Shown piece after piece: positions 9,176 to 19,818 of a stretch of DNA of 64,000 bases. The notes beneath the pieces were generated by a model that saw only the letters and a program-made list of their open reading frames with translations, ran no database searches and had not been told where the DNA came from. This DNA is from Paenibacillus sp. MBLB1832. Lineage in GTDB: Bacteria > Bacillota > Bacilli > Paenibacillales > NBRC-103111. Made by a program: the position numbers and the translations under genes. The first letter of the stretch is position 1; each line of letters begins with the position of its first letter. The DNA lies in the NCBI RefSeq assembly GCF_032271945.1, contig NZ_CP130319.1, forward strand, positions 5,535,001 through 5,599,000. Reading direction: 5' to 3'.

Positions 9176-10438
9176 TTATTCCTCGTTCTCACGCCAAACT
9201 TCCGCACCCAGGGAAGATAGATTAAAGACTAAATTCTCATACCCGCGATCGATGTACTCCACGCCAGACACTTCCGTAATCCCGCCCGTCATTACACTAA
9301 GGCCAGCAATTACGAGCGCTGCTCCCGCACGAAGATCCGTTGCTCTCACTTTCGCTGAGCTCAGCGGTGAGCCTTCAATGATGGCTGAACGTCCTTCGAC
9401 TTTCACCTTGGCCCCCATCCGCACAAGCTCCGGGATGTGCTTGAAACGGTTGCTGTACACATGATCACTCAATACACTCACTCCTCGCGCTTGGCAAAGC
9501 AAGCTCGACATCGGCGACTGCAAATCCGTTGCAAACCCTGGGTAAATTAATGCTTTCACATCGACGCTTTCATACTCAGGCTGTCCAACAATACGAATCG
9601 ATTCGTCCATTTCGTACACGTGCACACCCATTTCCTGCAACTTGGCTGTCAACGCCTCAAGATGCTTCGGAATGACGTTGTCTACCGTCACATCGCCACG
9701 CGTAGCCGCAGCTGCAATCATGTAAGTACCCGCTTGAATACGGTCTGGAATGATGGAGTGACGGCAACCGTGCAAGCCATCTACACCCTCAATACGGATA
9801 GTATCCGTACCCGCGCCTTTGATTTTGGCCCCCATCGAGTTCAACAGGGTTGCTACATCTATGATTTCAGGCTCTTTCGCCGCGTTCTCAATCGTCGTTA
9901 ATCCTTTGGCACGCGAAGCAGCCAGCATAATATTAATCGTGGCGCCAACACTCGCCATATCCAAATAAATCTTCGCACCGCGCAGCTCCTTCGCACGGAT
10001 GTGGAGGGCTCCATTCTCTGTGCTGACGACAGCACCCAGCGCTTCAAAGCCTTTGATATGCAAGTCAATCGGACGTGGTTCGAAATTGCATCCACCTGGA
10101 AGCCCGATCGTCGCTTCTCCAAATCTACCTAGCAGGGCTCCCATTAAATAATAGGAGGCGCGCAGCTTCTTCACTTTACCATTCGGCATAGCCATCGGCT
10201 TCATGCGGCTTGGATCGATCGTCATGCGATCTTCTCTCCAGTCGATCGTTGCGCCAAGATCCGTCAAAATCTCTGTATATATAGCCACATCGCTAAGATG
10301 CGGAAGGTTATCCAACGTTACTGGTGTTTCTGCAAGTACGGCAGCAGGAATAAGTGCAATCGCGCTATTCTTTGCTCCACTAATTTGAACTGTTCCCCGT
10401 AGTGGACGTCCACCGACCACCATTAATTTCTCCAACAT
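9176..10438 (-). CDS. murA: UDP-N-acetylglucosamine 1-carboxyvinyltransferase
   Basis: A 420-residue MurA that transfers enolpyruvate from PEP to UDP-GlcNAc, the first committed step of peptidoglycan precursor synthesis in the cytoplasm. The opening [20 protein letters not shown], the active-site loop with the fosfomycin-target cysteine ([13 protein letters not shown]) and the late [11 protein letters not shown] are all present. Firmicutes often have two copies; the position between rho and fba matches murAB (murZ) of B. subtilis, so a second copy elsewhere is likely. ATG 10438 is preceded by AGGGGGA. Confidence 0.95.
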   Translation of the reverse strand: MLEKLMVVGGRPLRGTVQISGAKNSAIALIPAAVLAETPVTLDNLPHLSDVAIYTEILTDLGATIDWREDRMTIDPSRMKPMAMPNGKVKKLRASYYLMGALLGRFGEATIGLPGGCNFEPRPIDLHIKGFEALGAVVSTENGALHIRAKELRGAKIYLDMASVGATINIMLAASRAKGLTTIENAAKEPEIIDVATLLNSMGAKIKGAGTDTIRIEGVDGLHGCRHSIIPDRIQAGTYMIAAAATRGDVTVDNVIPKHLEALTAKLQEMGVHVYEMDESIRIVGQPEYESVDVKALIYPGFATDLQSPMSSLLCQARGVSVLSDHVYSNRFKHIPELVRMGAKVKVEGRSAIIEGSPLSSAKVRATDLRAGAALVIAGLSVMTGGITEVSGVEYIDRGYENLVFNLSSLGAEVWRENEE

Positions 10439-10597
10439 ACTTTTCCCCCTAAACCAGGTGCGTACCTTCTCACTGCGATCAAACGATTAATCTGCCAACA
10501 AAACCGACAAAATCCATAAAATTCCTACCTGAAACAACAAAAATAATGAGCGATTATGGGATTATCAACAAACAGAAGAAGGAAACGCCCGCAATCA

Positions 10598-10636
10598 CAC
10601 AGACGGATGTCAATGATTGTTGACCATCCCTCTGTG
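10598..10636. other. Strong inverted repeat between fba and murA without T run
   Basis: The arms CACAGA-C-GGATG-TCAA and TTGA-C-CATCC-C-TCTGTG pair almost completely around a six-base loop, but neither side has a T tract. It lies 39 bases after the fba stop and is more likely a processing site, pause or 3' stabilizer than an intrinsic terminator; Rho-dependent ending is possible. Confidence 0.5.
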
Positions 10637-10674
10637 AATTACAGCATTTCCTACCCTGTCTATACAACTTGGAG

Positions 10675-11529
10675 TTAAGCTTGGTTACTGCTTCCGAACA
10701 ATTGAATTTTGGATTTTACGACTTCGATCATAGCGTTGCGAGCTGGGGTGAGATATTTACGAGGATCATAAATTTTAGCATCTTTGTTCAACGCTGCACG
10801 AATGCTATCCGTACATGCAACTTGGTTCTCTGTGTTTACGTTGATTTTGCCAACGCCTGCTGCGATGGATCTACGAATCATTTCGTCTGGCACACCAGAT
10901 CCACCGTGCAATACAACTGGAACTGGGATTGCTTTGGAAACTTGCTCAATGATATCGAAATGAATGTTAGGCTCGCCAGCATACATGCCGTGTGCAGTAC
11001 CTACTGCGATTGCCAAACAGTCAACGCCTGTTTCTTCGTAGAAGCGAATAGCTTCTTCTGGTTTAGCTAGGTTAGCGTGCTCTTCATCAACAGAGATGTC
11101 ATCTTCAACCCCACCGATTGTTCCAAGCTCACCCTCAACGGATACGCCCATTGCTCGAGCTGCTTTAACAACTTCTTTCGTCAAACGAATGTTCTCTTCG
11201 AAAGAATAGTGGGAACCATCGAACATAACGGAGCTGAATCCTGCACGGATACATTTCATTGCTACTTCAAACGAACTACCATGGTCTAAGTGCAATGCAA
11301 TTGGAAGACCGGATTTCTTAGCTGCTGCTTCAGCAATAGCTACTGTAAACTCGATACCCATATATTTCAGTGCGCCTTCGCTAACACCATAAATGAACGG
11401 GGATTTCAGTTCGATTGCCGCTTCAACAATTGCTTGAGCGAACTCAAGGTTGTTCATGTTAAATTGCCCTACTGCGAACTTGTTCGCTTTTGCCTTAGGT
11501 AAAAATTCATTCATTGAAACCAATGCCAT
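10675..11529 (-). CDS. fba: Class II fructose-bisphosphate aldolase
   Basis: A 284-residue zinc-dependent aldolase that cleaves fructose 1,6-bisphosphate to dihydroxyacetone phosphate and glyceraldehyde 3-phosphate. Zinc-ligand and catalytic segments are clear: ALHLDHGSS, the VEGELGTIGG turn with VEDDISVDEE, AVGTAHGMY, VLHGGSGVPD and KINVNTENQ. The length and the position beside spo0F match fbaA of B. subtilis. ATG 11529 has TAGGAGGAAG upstream. Tagatose-bisphosphate aldolases share these motifs, but the context favours the glycolytic enzyme. Confidence 0.95.
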   Translation of the reverse strand: MALVSMNEFLPKAKANKFAVGQFNMNNLEFAQAIVEAAIELKSPFIYGVSEGALKYMGIEFTVAIAEAAAKKSGLPIALHLDHGSSFEVAMKCIRAGFSSVMFDGSHYSFEENIRLTKEVVKAARAMGVSVEGELGTIGGVEDDISVDEEHANLAKPEEAIRFYEETGVDCLAIAVGTAHGMYAGEPNIHFDIIEQVSKAIPVPVVLHGGSGVPDEMIRRSIAAGVGKINVNTENQVACTDSIRAALNKDAKIYDPRKYLTPARNAMIEVVKSKIQLFGSSNQA

Positions 11530-11654
11530 GTTTCTCTTCCTCCTAGAACCTCTTTAGTAGATGCGCATACCGCTCTCTGTCATACCTGAGTTATTATAGC
11601 ACATAACTTTTCAAATGATAACCAAGCCTTTACTTTTCCGTCACAAAATAAAAA

Positions 11655-11677
11655 AGAGGGACACGTTCCGTCCCCCT
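11655..11677 (-). terminator. Intrinsic terminator of spo0F
   Basis: An eight-pair stem (AGGGGGAC/GTCCCTCT on the minus strand, including one G-T pair) with a seven-base loop is followed by TTTTTTATTTTG, 20 bases after the spo0F stop. Confidence 0.8.
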
Positions 11678-11697
11678 AAGTAAAAAAGACCCTATAT

Positions 11698-12090
11698 CTA
11701 GGATCCTACGGCAAAGCCGCTGTTCGATTCATTATTTAATTGCATATTAACTGCTAACCGCAGCTCATCAATATCAAACGGCTTCGTAAAATGCATAATT
11801 GCACCTAAATCCGTTGCTTCTTTGATCATGTCGAGCTCGCCGTACGCTGTCATCATAATGACCTTAATGGAGGCATCAATTTCTTTCACGTGCTTCAAAA
11901 TATCAAGCCCGTCCATGCCAGGGATTTTCATATCTAGCAAAATAAGATCTGGCGCTGTATTCCGCACAATTTCCAAGGCCAACTTGCCATTGGAAGCTTG
12001 GTAGGTATCGTACCCTTCGTTAGTGAATACTTCCATGAGGAGTATGCGAATTCCATTTTGATCATCGACAACTAATATTTTTTTCTTCAT
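11698..12090 (-). CDS. spo0F: Sporulation phosphorelay response regulator Spo0F
   Basis: A 130-residue stand-alone receiver domain. The acidic pocket (Asp9, Asp10), phospho-acceptor Asp53 in [10 protein letters not shown], the Thr in MMTAYGE and the Lys in FTKPFDI are all present, with no output domain. Spo0F takes phosphate from sporulation kinases and passes it to Spo0B, then Spo0A. ATG 12090 has GGGAGGGG upstream and gives the standard [11 protein letters not shown] start; an in-frame start at 12141 would add an unlikely leader. A sigma-H promoter lies upstream and a terminator downstream. A few residues follow the usual C-terminus (SNSGFAVGS). Confidence 0.95.
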   Translation of the reverse strand: MKKKILVVDDQNGIRILLMEVFTNEGYDTYQASNGKLALEIVRNTAPDLILLDMKIPGMDGLDILKHVKEIDASIKVIMMTAYGELDMIKEATDLGAIMHFTKPFDIDELRLAVNMQLNNESNSGFAVGS

Positions 12091-12142
12091 ATGACGAACC
12101 CCTCCCGAAAACGAATAACAAGTTCCAATCCTATGCGACAAG

Positions 12143-12171
12143 ATATTCGCTATTCGTTCTCGTTTTCCTTC
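12143..12171 (-). promoter_or_regulatory. Sigma-H promoter of spo0F
   Basis: On the minus strand GAAGGAAAA (12163-12171), an 11-base spacer and AGCGAATAT (12143-12151) fit the B. subtilis sigma-H consensus (RnAGGAwww, n11-12, RnnGAATww) at every fixed position. spo0F of B. subtilis is known to have a sigma-H promoter. A TTGTCGCAT just downstream loosely resembles a Spo0A box. Confidence 0.75.
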
Positions 12172-12230
12172 CGAGGAGCGGAGCTTTTTTCAAATGTTTT
12201 ACATATTAGTGGAATCTCAGGAGATGCCTC

Positions 12231-13844
<1,614 letters not shown>

Positions 13845-13982
13845 CTACAAGTTTTAATATGAAATCAAGCATCAGCTCTGTGATGTCGCCAGAACAAAGG
13901 TGTATTAGCATTAGCTTCTGCTAAATAAGTGTTTTCATGATAAAAACACAAAAAAAACACAAAAAAAAACGCTAAAAAAACA

Positions 13983-14055
13983 AAAAAAGTGACACCCGTA
14001 GTGACGGGGCACTTTTTGAACGCATGCGCGAATTGTTAAGATTCTTTTAAAGCCC
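13983..14055 (-). promoter_or_regulatory. pyrG leader with CTP-sensing attenuator
   Basis: The predicted transcript starts GGGCUUU (first G at 14055) and about 40 bases later forms a hairpin (13983-14016; AAGTG and CCCGT pair with ACGGG and CACTT) followed by seven T residues. In B. subtilis pyrG the 5' GGGC undergoes reiterative G addition when CTP is low, and the poly-G tail pairs with the C-rich 5' side of the terminator to prevent termination. Here the 5' side contains GCCCC, which fits. An A-rich tract (13935-13988, plus strand), read as U-rich RNA, follows. Confidence 0.65.
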
Positions 14056-14062
14056 ATGCAAT

Positions 14063-14092
14063 AGTTTACTCTGAACGCCTAGCAGCTGTCAA
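14063..14092 (-). promoter_or_regulatory. pyrG promoter
   Basis: On the minus strand TTGACA (14087-14092), an 18-base spacer and TAAACT (14063-14068), with seven bases from the -10 to the GGGC start. The initial GGGC at this spacing is the feature required for reiterative initiation at pyrG. Confidence 0.7.
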
Positions 14093-14100
14093 GATGAAAT

Positions 14101-14136
14101 AAACGGCTACGCCGTCCTCAAAGGACGGGAGCGTTT
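14101..14136 (-). terminator. Terminator of rpoE
   Basis: An inverted repeat (AAACGCTCCCGTCCT against AGGACGGCGTAGCCGTTT on the minus strand) followed by TTTATTTC, some 57 bases after the rpoE stop. Confidence 0.65.
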
Positions 14137-14192
14137 ATCCAAAAATATAAGCAACTGTATAAGGTGAAACTAATACTTTCTTATATTTCAAG

Positions 14193-14777
14193 TTATTTGT
14201 CGTCGTCATCGTCCAAATCATCTTCGTCTTCTTCGGATTCATCTTCGTCCAACTCATCCTCATCGGCGTCGTCTTCGTCGTCATTCTCTTCCAAGCCCTC
14301 TTCGCCGAGGTCCTCTTCGATTTCTTCATCTTCGAAGAATTCAGTATCCTCTTCCGCCTCTTCTTCCTCTTCGGTTTCAGTACCAAATGCATCGTAATCG
14401 TCTTCTTCTGCGTATGTATCTTCTTCTTCCGCGTAGACGTCTTCATCCAGATCATCATCTTCATCATTGATGATTCTAGGACGTTTTGCGTTCCCAACCG
14501 CATCATCCGATTTCTCAACAGGGTACCAACGCTTTAAGCCCCATAGGTTCGTCCCAACGCAAGCAAAGCGTCCGTCGATGTTGATTTCCGTATATAGTTG
14601 GGCAATCACTTGCATGACATTGTCTTCAGAGAGCCCTTTTATTTTAGCAATTTCAGCCATAAGTTCACGATAGTAAAACGGCGTGTTCGCCGACTTCAGC
14701 AATTCGAACGCCAAATCCACCATGGGCATTTCTCGCGCTTGCTCTGTGGTGATTTTGAGTGTGTATTCGCTACTCAT
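14193..14777 (-). CDS. rpoE: RNA polymerase delta subunit
   Basis: A 194-residue delta subunit, found only in Firmicutes. Residues 1-90 form the folded HARE-HTH domain (ending near VGTNLWGLKRWYPVE). The remaining hundred residues are an almost uninterrupted Glu/Asp tail, which in known delta proteins is disordered and displaces nucleic acid from RNA polymerase, speeding recycling and responses to changing conditions. Its place upstream of pyrG matches B. subtilis. The acidic tail is long and low-complexity, so its exact length may vary between strains. Confidence 0.96.
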   Translation of the reverse strand: MSSEYTLKITTEQAREMPMVDLAFELLKSANTPFYYRELMAEIAKIKGLSEDNVMQVIAQLYTEINIDGRFACVGTNLWGLKRWYPVEKSDDAVGNAKRPRIINDEDDDLDEDVYAEEEDTYAEEDDYDAFGTETEEEEEAEEDTEFFEDEEIEEDLGEEGLEENDDEDDADEDELDEDESEEDEDDLDDDDDK

Positions 14778-15151
14778 CTAAGGCACATCCTTTTCGATCT
14801 TTTCTTGACTACGTTATCTACCATAACCAATATCTTCATTAAGTAAAACCTATTTTTTCTAAAAATGCAACTATCCAAAATAAACGACTCCTAAACATGA
14901 ATACAAGCGAAGGTCCCCCTTCGCCTGCGACTGTACCCAAGGGAAGCGTCCACCGAGCAACAGCAGCCGATTCCACTACCTGAGAAAGAGACACTCCTGC
15001 CCGCGCCTCTCTATGTATCCTATGTTGAACCTACGCATCTGACACGGCTTTGCACCCATTTATTTCTATAAAGGCGATGACACGGTCAAGCGAGATGACC
15101 TGTACATAGGATAGGGAGATAGCATTATACGTTGTTCGGGGGGATGGCATC
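14778..15151. other. Intergenic region, rpoE to S8 protease
   Basis: This holds the divergent 5' regions of rpoE (minus) and the protease gene (plus). I see no convincing gene. Copies of tatcctatgt (about 15017-15026) and acataggata (about 15104-15113) face each other as an inverted repeat of unknown role. No clear sigma-A promoter could be assigned to the protease. Confidence 0.4.
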
Positions 15152-16318
15152 ATGGATACAGCCACCTTTCTTCATCTGCTTCATGAAGATTTGGGACTCA
15201 CTCAATTGTCAGCAAGCAAGCATCTCATCCATTTTACGTCCAAAACCGACTATTTCGCCTGCAAAACGGAGCTCCTTCGCCTGTCGACTGAACTCCCCAT
15301 CCTTAACAACGTTCTCCCACTCGACATTATTCATGCCTTTTCTTGCCCACTAGGTCCAGATACCAAACTCAAGGGTTTCTCCAGTTCGACACGTATCGAA
15401 GCGGATACGAAATTAACTTTAACTAAATTGCGAAGCGGAAAAAGAGTGCCGAAACGCGCCAGCATTCTGTCTAATTCTCACGCGCGAACGATTCCCTGGG
15501 GCGTTGATCAAATCGGCGCGCCTGAGATCTGGAGCAAATCTGTCGGACAAAACATCCACATCGGTGTCGTCGATACAGGCATTGATTTTAAGCATCCTGA
15601 TTTGAAGAACTCAATATCCAGCGGCATCAACTTACTAAATCGCAGGCTCCTGCCTCAAGACGATAATGGTCATGGCACGCACATCGCGGGAACCATCGCG
15701 GCAACTGGCCGCTATTCCGGCATAATCGGGGTCGCCCCGAAGGCCATTATTCATCCTGTGAAAGCTTTTGACCACAACGGCAGTGCCTATGTTTCCGATA
15801 TTATTGCCGGCATCGACTGGTGCGTCCAAAACGACCTCGATATTATTAATATGAGTTTCGGCATGAAAACGTATAACCCCTCACTAGAGCAAGCCGTACT
15901 TAACGCCTACTATCAGGGAAAGGTTATCGTCGCTTCTTCAGGTAATGATGGCAAAAAGAAATCCATCGATTACCCTGCCCGTTTCCCTCAAGTGGTCTCG
16001 GTCGGCGCAACAAACCGCCTCGGCAAGATTGCTCCCTTCAGCAACCGCGGCGCGGAAATTGACATTTACGCCCCAGGTGAGCGTGTCTATTCCGCCTGGC
16101 TTGGCGGCAAATATAACGAGCTCAGCGGCACCTCGATGGCCACCGCACATGTGAGCGGTGTCATCGCGCTCATGCTCGCGCTGCGCGCCATGTCGCCGCA
16201 GCAAATCAAAACCGCGCTGCGGCGCTGCTCGCTCAGCTTGAACAAGCGCGCGGGCGCCCGTTGGCAGCCCGGGCAGTTGAATGCTCAGCGCGCCATCCGC
16301 GCGGCGCGACAGCCATAG
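15152..16318 (+). CDS. Subtilisin-family (S8) serine protease without signal peptide
   Basis: A 388-residue subtilase. The catalytic triad is Asp141 (VVDTGIDFKHPDL), His174 (NGHGTHIAGT) and Ser328 (GTSMATAHVSG), with the oxyanion Asn in ASSGNDGK. The first 110 residues resemble a degenerate propeptide (repeated LLH/HLI, basic GKRVPKRASI just before the mature domain). The N-terminus is not hydrophobic, so there is no Sec signal peptide; the protein may be cytoplasmic, in the spore, or released by lysis. ATG 15152 has a GGGGGG eight bases upstream. It is convergent with argS across strong hairpins. Confidence 0.9.
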   Translation: MDTATFLHLLHEDLGLTQLSASKHLIHFTSKTDYFACKTELLRLSTELPILNNVLPLDIIHAFSCPLGPDTKLKGFSSSTRIEADTKLTLTKLRSGKRVPKRASILSNSHARTIPWGVDQIGAPEIWSKSVGQNIHIGVVDTGIDFKHPDLKNSISSGINLLNRRLLPQDDNGHGTHIAGTIAATGRYSGIIGVAPKAIIHPVKAFDHNGSAYVSDIIAGIDWCVQNDLDIINMSFGMKTYNPSLEQAVLNAYYQGKVIVASSGNDGKKKSIDYPARFPQVVSVGATNRLGKIAPFSNRGAEIDIYAPGERVYSAWLGGKYNELSGTSMATAHVSGVIALMLALRAMSPQQIKTALRRCSLSLNKRAGARWQPGQLNAQRAIRAARQP

Positions 16319-16381
16319 CCTGCCTTCGGCAGGCACAGAAGAGCCCCAAGACCCGTGAAACGACGGGTCTTGGGGCTCTTC
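16318..16381. terminator. Tandem hairpins between S8 protease and argS
   Basis: A 7-pair hairpin (GCCTGCC-TTC-GGCAGGC, 16318-16334) begins at the protease stop codon and is followed by a perfect 19-pair stem (16338-16356 with 16363-16381, six-base loop). Neither has a strong T tract, but the position between convergent genes suggests bidirectional termination. Confidence 0.65.
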
Positions 16382-16400
16382 GTGTTGGACCGGATGGCGT

Positions 16401-18074
16401 TTACATCCGGTCTGGGGCGGAAACGCCAACGATGCGAAGCGTGTTGGCGAGGGTCGTGCGCAGCGCGCCGAGCAGGGCGAGGCGGGCTTGGGTTAAGGCT
16501 GCGTCATCCGTGATGACGTAGTGGCCTCTGTAGTAGCTATGGAACTGGCTGGCCAGTTCGTACACATAGCGGATAATCCGGTGCGGCGCGTACTGCTCAG
16601 CCGCAATGGCGATCTCTTCCGGAAGCTCGCCGATCTTGCGCAGCAAGTCGAACTCGGCTTCCGAGGAGAGCTGGGTCAGGTCCACCTGATCCAGCGGGAG
16701 CACGGCGACTCCTTGCTCTTCCGCCTGGCGGAAGATGCTGCAAATCCGCGCGTGTGCGTACTGCACATAGAACACGGGATTCTCATTGGACTGGGAAACG
16801 GCCAAGTCCATATCGAAATCCAGATGCGAGTCCATACTCCGCATAGCGAAGAAGTAACGAATCGGATCCACGCCGACTTCGTCCATCAAGTCCTCCATCG
16901 TAACGGCTTTGCCGGTACGTTTGGACATTTTTACCTTTTCGCCATTCTGGAATAAGCTCACCATTTGGGCGATCAACACGACGAGTCGGTCTGCTTCAAA
17001 GCCCAGTGCCGTCATCGCTGCCTTCATCCGAGGGATATAGCCATGGTGGTCAGCGCCCCAAATATTAATTAAGCGGTCGAAACCGCGTCCGAATTTATTG
17101 CGGTGGTACGCAATATCTGGTGTTAGGTACGTGAAGGATCCGTCATTTTTGATTAGGACACGATTCTTGTCATCACCAAGCGGCGTCGTATTGAGCCACG
17201 TTGCGCCCTCCTCCTCATAGATATGACCGTTGTCGCGAAGCTCTTGCAGCACAGGCGGGATAAGGTTATTCTCATAAATCGACGTCTCCGAAAACCAATT
17301 GTCGAAACGAACACCGAAGCGGCCTAGGTCGCGTTTGATTTTATCCAACTCTTTCTCGAGTCCGTAGGTGCGGAAATAATCGCGACGCTCTTCGTCTGGC
17401 AAGCTGAGAAGACGATCGCCTTCTGCTTCTGCAAGCTCTGCGGCGAAACCTTTGATATCTTCCCCGAAGTAGCCGTCCTCTGGCATTTCCGCGTCTTGCC
17501 CCAATGCTTGCAGGTAGCGTGCTTCAATCGATTTGGCCAAGTTAATAACTTGGTTCCCTGCATCATTGATGTAATATTCACGGGATACGTCGTACCCTGC
17601 GAGATCTAGCACGTTGCAAAGAACGTCCCCCACAGCTGCTCCTCGCGCATGCCCAAGATGAAGTGAACCCGTTGGGTTCGCACTTACGAATTCAACTTGC
17701 ACTTTCAGACCTTGCCCCACGTTCGATTGGCCATAGCGCTCGCCTTGCTGCTCGACATCCGCAATCACAGGGTAGAGGTAGACTTGGTTCATTTTAAAAT
17801 TAATAAAGCCTGGCCCCGCAATTTCCGCAGAGGAGATATTTGCAGCTTCTTTGTTAAGATTCGCGATGATTTGCTCCGCGATTTGTCTCGGATTTACTTT
17901 CGCAATTCGTGTAAGCTGCATCGCTACATTCGTCGCGAAGTCACCGTGTGTCTTCTCTTTCGGCACTTCAAGAATAATTTCCGGCAGCTGCGCTTCGGGG
18001 GCAATTCCTGCAGCAAGCACAGCTTCTTTAATCGCTTGCTTCACTTTCGCTTTCACTTCATTAAGAACGTCCAT
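16401..18074 (-). CDS. argS: Arginyl-tRNA synthetase
   Basis: A 557-residue class I synthetase charging tRNA-Arg. The N-terminal Arg-specific domain (Add1) is followed by the HIGH-like signature ([19 protein letters not shown]), the KMSKS signature ([10 protein letters not shown]), and the anticodon-binding DALR domain ending in [13 protein letters not shown] short four-base gap from the upstream DUF1934 gene, with TCAGGAGGAG overlapping its end, implies translational linkage. B. subtilis has the same ywiB-argS pair. Confidence 0.97.
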   Translation of the reverse strand: MDVLNEVKAKVKQAIKEAVLAAGIAPEAQLPEIILEVPKEKTHGDFATNVAMQLTRIAKVNPRQIAEQIIANLNKEAANISSAEIAGPGFINFKMNQVYLYPVIADVEQQGERYGQSNVGQGLKVQVEFVSANPTGSLHLGHARGAAVGDVLCNVLDLAGYDVSREYYINDAGNQVINLAKSIEARYLQALGQDAEMPEDGYFGEDIKGFAAELAEAEGDRLLSLPDEERRDYFRTYGLEKELDKIKRDLGRFGVRFDNWFSETSIYENNLIPPVLQELRDNGHIYEEEGATWLNTTPLGDDKNRVLIKNDGSFTYLTPDIAYHRNKFGRGFDRLINIWGADHHGYIPRMKAAMTALGFEADRLVVLIAQMVSLFQNGEKVKMSKRTGKAVTMEDLMDEVGVDPIRYFFAMRSMDSHLDFDMDLAVSQSNENPVFYVQYAHARICSIFRQAEEQGVAVLPLDQVDLTQLSSEAEFDLLRKIGELPEEIAIAAEQYAPHRIIRYVYELASQFHSYYRGHYVITDDAALTQARLALLGALRTTLANTLRIVGVSAPDRM

Positions 18075-18078
18075 GGTC

Positions 18079-18489
18079 TTACTCCTCCTGAATTAACAAC
18101 TTGATTCGATAAGCGCCCGCATGGGTGCCTGATGCATATAAATCATAGCTCCATCTCGTAATTCCGATCCCGTGGGTGGCTTCCGAAGTGAGCGTGTGTG
18201 TCTCTATGTCCAACTCCATTCGCAGCTGCGGCGTCTGATAAAACCCTGTTCGTCGCTCACCCGCAACGAAAGTCTGCTCCGCTTGCACATCGCCTTGGCG
18301 TATGATGCGAATCTGATTGTCTTCGAGCTTAATGAGCGTGACTGTTCGTCCTAGCTCGTTCGGCTCTTCTTCATAACGAATATAGGTATGATTTCCTTTG
18401 CGGTACAGATCTCCGCGTGCCTTCTGCACGGTCGTCTCGCTCCCGCTCCGACTCTCGATGCGAATCCGCACCCGCTGTTTATCGGTCAT
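18079..18489 (-). CDS. ywiB: DUF1934 (YwiB-like) beta-barrel protein
   Basis: A 136-residue protein matching the YwiB/DUF1934 family, calycin-like beta barrels of unknown function. The alternating pattern of the family is visible ([49 protein letters not shown], then [22 protein letters not shown]). It lies four bases upstream of argS, as in B. subtilis. No catalytic residues are known for the family. Confidence 0.85.
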   Translation of the reverse strand: MTDKQRVRIRIESRSGSETTVQKARGDLYRKGNHTYIRYEEEPNELGRTVTLIKLEDNQIRIIRQGDVQAEQTFVAGERRTGFYQTPQLRMELDIETHTLTSEATHGIGITRWSYDLYASGTHAGAYRIKLLIQEE

Positions 18490-18693
18490 GTTTCATCTTC
18501 TCCTCTACAGACCTGCCGCAGTAACACTTGCATCGGTTGCCCTCGTGAACGGCCGAGTCAGGCATGTTAGCAATAGTTTATATGAAAGAATGCTTAAATT
18601 CAATGTGTGGTGGGCTGTATCCCTTGAAACGGCAAGAAACCTCCTCATCCATGAAGCGAGCTTCACTGGCATAAGAAGGTTTCTTTGCTTATC

Positions 18694-19197
18694 TTACAGT
18701 GCCGGAACTGGCATACCCCTCTCGGCCCACTGTTCTTTGGAAGGTCCATACATGCCTATAACAGGCAAGCCAGCCTGACGCATGAGAATCGTCAATTGAC
18801 CTCGATGGTGAATTTCGTGCTTCAGATAGCCATACAAGGTCGCGCTGATCGTCCATTTCAGCCCGAACATATCGACCAGCTCCTGCAATTTCGCATCGGT
18901 GAGCTGTGTAGAGATGGCGTTCAGGATATTTTTTGTTGTTGACCGATAGGCGTCAGCTATCGCAGCTGCTTGTGTTGGCGGCCCACTCGATGCAGACGGC
19001 GCCTCAAAGGTTAGCCCTGTGCCATAGAGCATGCCTCGATCCGTATGAACAAGGTGCCAGGCAATAAAACCAAGCGGACGATATCCTTCGACTTGCGTTT
19101 GATTAAGGGATTCATCTGTTAGGGCATCCAGCAGCTTTTGCGTGTTGGCAGACTCTAGCTCGTACTCTCTAACGAAACTTTCAACGGTTGTAAACAT
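18694..19197 (-). CDS. DinB-family metal-binding protein
   Basis: A 167-residue four-helix bundle of the DinB/YfiT type. Putative metal-binding histidines are at the family positions: H in FIAWHLVHTD, and HEIHHRGQLTILMRQAG near residue 128, where HxxHRGQ is the DinB hallmark. Family members include bacillithiol transferases and damage-inducible proteins of unknown activity, so the substrate cannot be named. It is a single gene beside a repeat-rich gap. Confidence 0.85.
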   Translation of the reverse strand: MFTTVESFVREYELESANTQKLLDALTDESLNQTQVEGYRPLGFIAWHLVHTDRGMLYGTGLTFEAPSASSGPPTQAAAIADAYRSTTKNILNAISTQLTDAKLQELVDMFGLKWTISATLYGYLKHEIHHRGQLTILMRQAGLPVIGMYGPSKEQWAERGMPVPAL

Positions 19198-19317
19198 TTA
19201 ATTTAGCCTCCAAGGTAAATTTTGTTTTTGGTTTGTTTCTGTACACAGTATATTCAGGATCTGCTGACAACTGTATGGCAGTGATTTTTCTAGATTATGA
19301 AAAAAGGGAGGGCTAGA

Positions 19318-19492
19318 GGAACGTGGGTACGCTATTTATGCGAAAAGAGGCCTAATTGGCACGTGGACGGAACATGAGTTCGCTAACTGCTCCAATTGTC
19401 GGGAAAACTACTGCTATGGGGCAAAATAAAGCATCTACGTTCCGCCTACTTGCTATTTCGTGGCGTTTCTGGGGAAATAACGGAACCACGTT
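19318..19492. repeat. Inverted repeat with ggaacgtgg arms
   Basis: Ggaacgtgggtacgctattt near 19318 recurs inverted near 19473-19492 (aaataacggaaccacgttcc; 17 of 20 positions). A further partial direct copy, ggaacatgagttcgctaact, lies at about 19371-19390. It is noncoding, with no transposase or flanking duplications seen. Confidence 0.6.
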
Positions 19493-19513
19493 CCGTTTGG
19501 GGGCGCGGGGGAT

Positions 19514-19760
19514 GGTCAACCACTCTTAACTGACCTTGCATGCCGTCACTCGACGCTCCAGACCAACTTTAGAAGCGGTTAACCACCTCTATCTCGCTCA
19601 TTTCTAGCCATTTCCCAGATTTAAGAGTGGTCAACCACTCTTAACTGACCTTGCATGCCGCCAATCGACACTCCAAACCAACTTTAGAAGCGATCCACCA
19701 CCTCTATTTCGCTCAAAACTAGCCAATTTCCAAAGTTAAGAGTGGTTAACCACTCTTAAC
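19514..19760. repeat. 115-base tandem repeat carrying perfect palindromes
   Basis: Two full copies (19514-19628, 19629-19743) and the start of a third (19744-) recur at an exact 115-base period. Each junction holds a palindrome; the one at 19735-19760 is a perfect 26-base palindrome centred on GGTTAACC. A related element occurs at 63810-63835. The region is noncoding. Confidence 0.85.
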
Positions 19761-19818
19761 TGACTGCACAAGCCACTACTCCAGCAAATCCCGCGCATAC
19801 CGAGCCCACGCAAAATAA

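Noticed and set aside
13935..13990. Long A-rich tract suggesting a polyA insertion or retroelement
   Set aside because: It lies directly after the attenuator hairpin and reads as the U tract region of the pyrG leader; no terminal repeats or target duplication.
14164..14397. Serine-rich open frame opposite rpoE
   Set aside because: It is the antisense of the acidic GAA/GAT tail of the delta subunit; no ribosome site and low complexity.
19514..19760. Possible CRISPR array from regularly spaced repeats
   Set aside because: The repeat period is 115 bases, only two full copies exist, the 'spacers' are themselves homologous, and no cas gene is in the window.
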